Source of the DNA: Sclerotiophoma versabilis
Lineage: Eukaryota; Ascomycota; Dothideomycetes; Pleosporales; Didymellaceae
Direction: 5' to 3'
DNA length: 64,000 bases
Assembly: GCA_012274445.1 (NCBI GenBank)
Contig: JAAROD010000044.1
Coordinates: 744,001-808,000, forward strand
The position numbers and the translations under genes are program-made. Of the stretch, positions 61,479-64,000 are shown in pieces. The notes beneath the pieces were generated by a model, which was given only the letters and a program-made list of their open reading frames with translations, was not told the origin of the DNA and ran no database searches. Every line of letters starts with the position of its first letter. The first letter of the stretch is position 1.

Positions 61479-62421
61479 ATGTCACTGCGTAGATTGTCGG
61501 GCCTGGCAATTATCGCATTTCTCGCCTCTGCTACCGCTGCGGCAAACTCGACCTGCTATTATCCCAACGGTGAAAAGAACAACGGTGGAGCATGCAACGC
61601 AAATGCGGAGGCATCTACGTGCTGTGGGCCAACATTTGTGTGTTTGAGCAATGGCCTTTGTCAGCCTGGTCCGGACTCTACACGAACGTACGCATATGAT
61701 TTCTACCGCAGTGGCTGCACCGATGTGACTTTCAACTCCACATCTTGCCCTCGGTTCTGCCTAGGCTGTGAGTAGCGCAGAGATGAATTACGTGGTTTGC
61801 ACTGACTCGTGCGCAGCGGGCTATCACAATGATCGTGGCCAGGGCGTGAAGAGTTGTGGTGACAACACTTACTGCTGTGGAGCGTCCGGAGACTGCTGCA
61901 GCGACTCCGCCAACATCTTCACACTTGAAGCCGCCGAAGTAGTCACCACTATATCAGCCTCATCTGCATTCATCACACACACAGCCAATGATACTTCAAC
62001 AAGTAGTTTGACGCCAGGAGGAGACCATCATGCTTTGGCGATAGGGCTGGGCGTTGGCATTGGCGTGGGAGTGTTCCTTCTCATAGCTCTCGCAGTTCTC
62101 TACATTTTAAAGCGCAAAGCCAAGACTAAACGCAACGCTGGCTATGATAAAAAGGAGGAAATTTCTGAATTGGATGCGTCATGGAAAGCCCAACTTCCAG
62201 ATTCGTTACCTGTGCCTGCGCCTACACCTGCGCCTACCAAGGCCGGCTATGCAGCACCTGGGAGTGGGGTGGTTCACGAGATAGCAGATGGAAGACTAGG
62301 TCCATCAATCGCGCCACAAGAGTTGGAAGCCAGCACCACTTATGACTGGGAGCCTCGCAATGAACCACAGCCGCGTGACGGAGGCTTTAGACCAGAGGAA
62401 CAAACCAGGCATTCACCTTAG
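61479..62421 (+). CDS. Cysteine-rich type I membrane protein, possible surface receptor/sensor
   Basis: Predicted 297-residue protein from exons 61479-61767 and 61817-62421 across a 49-bp intron (GTGAGT..CACTGACTCGTGCGCAG). A signal peptide (MSLRRLSGLAIIAFLASATA) is followed by an extracellular part with many cysteines (CYYPNGEKNNGGAC, STCCGPTFVCLSNGLC, SCPRFCLG, KSCGDNTYCCGASGDCC). Then a Ser/Thr stretch, one membrane helix (GLGVGIGVGVFLLIALAVLY), a basic stop-transfer KRKAKTKR, and a Pro-rich cytosolic tail. The layout is like fungal surface proteins related to wall sensors, but I cannot name the family. An in-frame ATG at 61407 would add 24 residues; the ATG at 61479 gives the cleaner signal peptide. 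Retention of the intron creates an early stop (CLGCE). Confidence 0.8.
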
Positions 62422-62845
62422 TAGTAGTCCCTTCGACATGTACGTATCAAAAATATCTTACACGAACTGATGGCACGACAAAAAAACATTGAGACCTAGT
62501 TCTTCTACGTACTTTTCTTTTGGTGACGTACAGACCAAGAGGCGTCTTGTTAATATCTCCTGGATCCTTTCTATAGTATCTCATTGTGCAAAATTGCATG
62601 GCACCAATTTTGTTCGGGACGTCGAGTCCAACGAGGTCTACCCTCGTCCGAGGTAGAGGCCATTGTTGAGCGCGTCCTCCATCCTACTTCCTAGTGGCTT
62701 TCTGGCGTCTCCTCCATCTCTCCTACTGCTCACATTCGCCTCGCGACCCATCTCGTCGTCACCCAAACGGGCGAGGCGCACGCACGTATTTGGCGTACTT
62801 ACAGATAAAACACTCTCCTTTCCTGCTCGCCTTCTTCCCTTCGGG

Positions 62846-63424
62846 TCACCAGTCAATGCCTCGACGCCAGCCCATTCCTCGATCCTCACCCGCTTGGCGC
62901 GCCAATCTAGCGTTCACTCGCTCACCAATCTGTTGCCAGTGCTCTAATGGAGAGCCGTCTACGACCTTCGGCTTGGAGTGGCGCATTCGTAGGCGAGCAC
63001 AGGTTATACCCGTGACCCAGTGTCTCAATCGATATTTACGACGGCTGAATTGTATGTCGCATCTTCGTCTACGCTCTGAGCCATAACGCATAAGACACTT
63101 GACACCGTAGACATGGCCATTGGCCATATCGCCTGCCGTACCAACGGTGTAGGGTTGCTCAAGCTTATGTGTCACTTGACGTGTCTCGCACATTTGCTCC
63201 ATGGGGCATTTGGCGATGGCGCGACACGCAGGCTCATTCCTCGTAGTCGACAAGCTTGCCGCATTGAGATTCAAAATACCGGTCAACTGAGAATTTAGTC
63301 GGAACCACCTGTCCGAGTCATAATCAGGGTCAGCATTTAGGCACATCTGCCCGCGCTCTTGAGTTGTCGAATCCGCTTCGCACCCAAAATCAACAGACAT
63401 AGTACCAATAGTACCACGTCTCAT
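62846..63424 (-). CDS. Doubtful 192-codon ORF
   Basis: ATG-initiated frame (MRRGTIGTMSVDFGCEADS) with eight scattered cysteines and an Arg-rich C-terminal half. No signal peptide, no domain, and a composition unlike the other genes here. The reverse strand also has open frames in the same bases. Listed because of its length only. Confidence 0.22.
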   Translation of the reverse strand: MRRGTIGTMSVDFGCEADSTTQERGQMCLNADPDYDSDRWFRLNSQLTGILNLNAASLSTTRNEPACRAIAKCPMEQMCETRQVTHKLEQPYTVGTAGDMANGHVYGVKCLMRYGSERRRRCDIQFSRRKYRLRHWVTGITCARLRMRHSKPKVVDGSPLEHWQQIGERVNARLARQAGEDRGMGWRRGIDW

Positions 63425-63846
63425 TTTTACGAAGCCTCAAAGTATCTGCTGGGACACGGTGCTACCACCGCTCACTTGAACTTCTACAGAACTCAATCTT
63501 GCCGGTTGGATGACCTGACTTCTTGGTTTTATTGCAGAGTGCATTGGTATCAGTCTATACGATCTACTGAGTTAGTTGATTTGCAGCTAAGATTTGCCCA
63601 CACTGTTGTTACATTGGTGGTTTGGCACAGGGCAATTTGCGCTCTGTTACAGCATGCACCAAGTTTCGTGGAGTTGGCATGAAGGGGTGAATATGACTTC
63701 TGCCAACGTGCAAGGAATTGCTGCGATCAAGCGTTGACTTTGCTCACCTCTTACTGCAGAAAGTATGAGCTCCACGCGTGGATACCAGGTGTACACTCAT
63801 CACGCTTCTTCTTACCTCACTTCCGAATACGCTCATTCCTGGCAGA

Positions 63847-63852
63847 TATAAA
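63847..63852 (+). promoter_or_regulatory. TATA-like element upstream of tRNA-Asn
   Basis: TATAAA 54 bp before the first base of the tRNA, a spacing seen for upstream elements of fungal tRNA genes. Confidence 0.35.
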
Positions 63853-63900
63853 TCAAACACCATCTTGCTTACTCATCAAGCTAGCAGAATCATCTGCAAG

Positions 63901-63987
63901 TCCCCCGTGGCGCAATGGTCACCGCGTCCGACTGTTACCGCTCGACGGCACATCGGGAGATTGGAAGTTCGATCCTTCCCGGGGGAG
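63901..63987 (+). tRNA. tRNA-Asn (anticodon GTT) with a 14-nt intron
   Basis: Acceptor stem TCCCCCG pairs fully with CGGGGGA; discriminator base G. D-arm is GCGCAATGGTCACCGC. Anticodon stem TCCGA pairs with TCGGG (one G-T wobble). Loop C-T-G-T-T-A, anticodon GTT at 63934-63936. T-stem GGAAG pairs with CTTCC around TTCGATC. An intron at 63938-63951 follows position 37, the usual place for eukaryotic tRNA introns. Confidence 0.93.
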
Positions 63988-63990
63988 TTG

Positions 63991-63996
63991 TTTTTT
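63991..63996 (+). terminator. RNA polymerase III T-run terminator
   Basis: Six T residues three bases after the tRNA 3' end. Confidence 0.8.
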
Positions 63997-64000
63997 GCCC

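Larger units (their letters stand above)
62422..63900. other. Intergenic, apart from one doubtful minus frame
   Basis: No well-supported gene in 1.5 kb. The right end carries a TATA-like box before the tRNA gene. Confidence 0.45.

Noticed and set aside
1..64000. Search for a biosynthetic gene cluster, intact transposon, RIP-mutated repeat or viral insertion
   Set aside because: No PKS/NRPS/terpene core genes, transposase, reverse transcriptase, viral protein or long AT-rich repeat blocks were visible.

Overview
The window is nuclear DNA of a filamentous ascomycete (Pezizomycotina). The evidence is dense single genes on both strands, short spliceosomal introns (mostly 46-78 bp, GTRNGT donors, CTRAY-type branch sites, YAG acceptors), a tRNA-Asn gene with a short intron, and recognisable fungal versions of housekeeping proteins. 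Protein similarity makes me think of Dothideomycetes (Pleosporales), but that is an impression from memory and was not tested. No virus, secondary-metabolite cluster, CRISPR array or intact transposon is visible.

Layout. 0-3 kb: the 3' end of an unrecognised gene whose stop codon sits at the edge of a GAGT microsatellite, then an MFS transporter. 3.5-17.6 kb: mostly housekeeping genes, several in head-to-head pairs: MINDY-family deubiquitinase / TRM6, ARPC3 (Arp2/3) / RFC3, an unknown nuclear-type protein, a cyclopropane-synthase-like methyltransferase, and complex I NDUFB2 / BUR1 kinase. 19.7-29.1 kb: aspartokinase HOM3, a large unknown protein, two tandem paralogues of a small Myb/SANT-like protein, and an ankyrin protein. 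30-47 kb: a very large SNT1-like SANT protein, deoxyhypusine synthase, a MATH / degenerate-USP / MORN / RING fusion protein, and a derlin. 47-57 kb: a small glycine-rich protein, RNA polymerase I subunit RPA49 head-to-head with a promethin-like lipid-droplet protein, and two unknown proteins. 57-62.5 kb is more accessory: a serine beta-lactamase-like hydrolase, a secreted CE1-type esterase, and a cysteine-rich type I membrane protein. A tRNA-Asn(GTT) gene closes the window.

How the genes fit together. They do not form one pathway. Themes are chromatin and transcription (SNT1, BUR1, RPA49), replication (RFC3), translation (TRM6, DYS1, tRNA-Asn) and ubiquitin/ERAD (MINDY DUB, MATH-USP-RING, derlin). 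Five head-to-head pairs suggest shared promoters (6430-6892, 9736-10031, 15670-15941, 37011-38319, 50008-50402).

Most notable observations: (1) a pseudo-USP fused to MORN repeats and a RING finger, where both catalytic boxes look destroyed; (2) a dispersed, strictly intergenic, quasi-palindromic motif of about 20 nt with seven good copies; (3) a tandem paralogue pair in which the same first intron is GT-AG in one copy and GC-AG in the other; (4) a derlin gene whose middle exon cannot be placed in frame. Exon structures were worked out by hand from splice signals and reading frame. They should be treated as models until RNA evidence is available.
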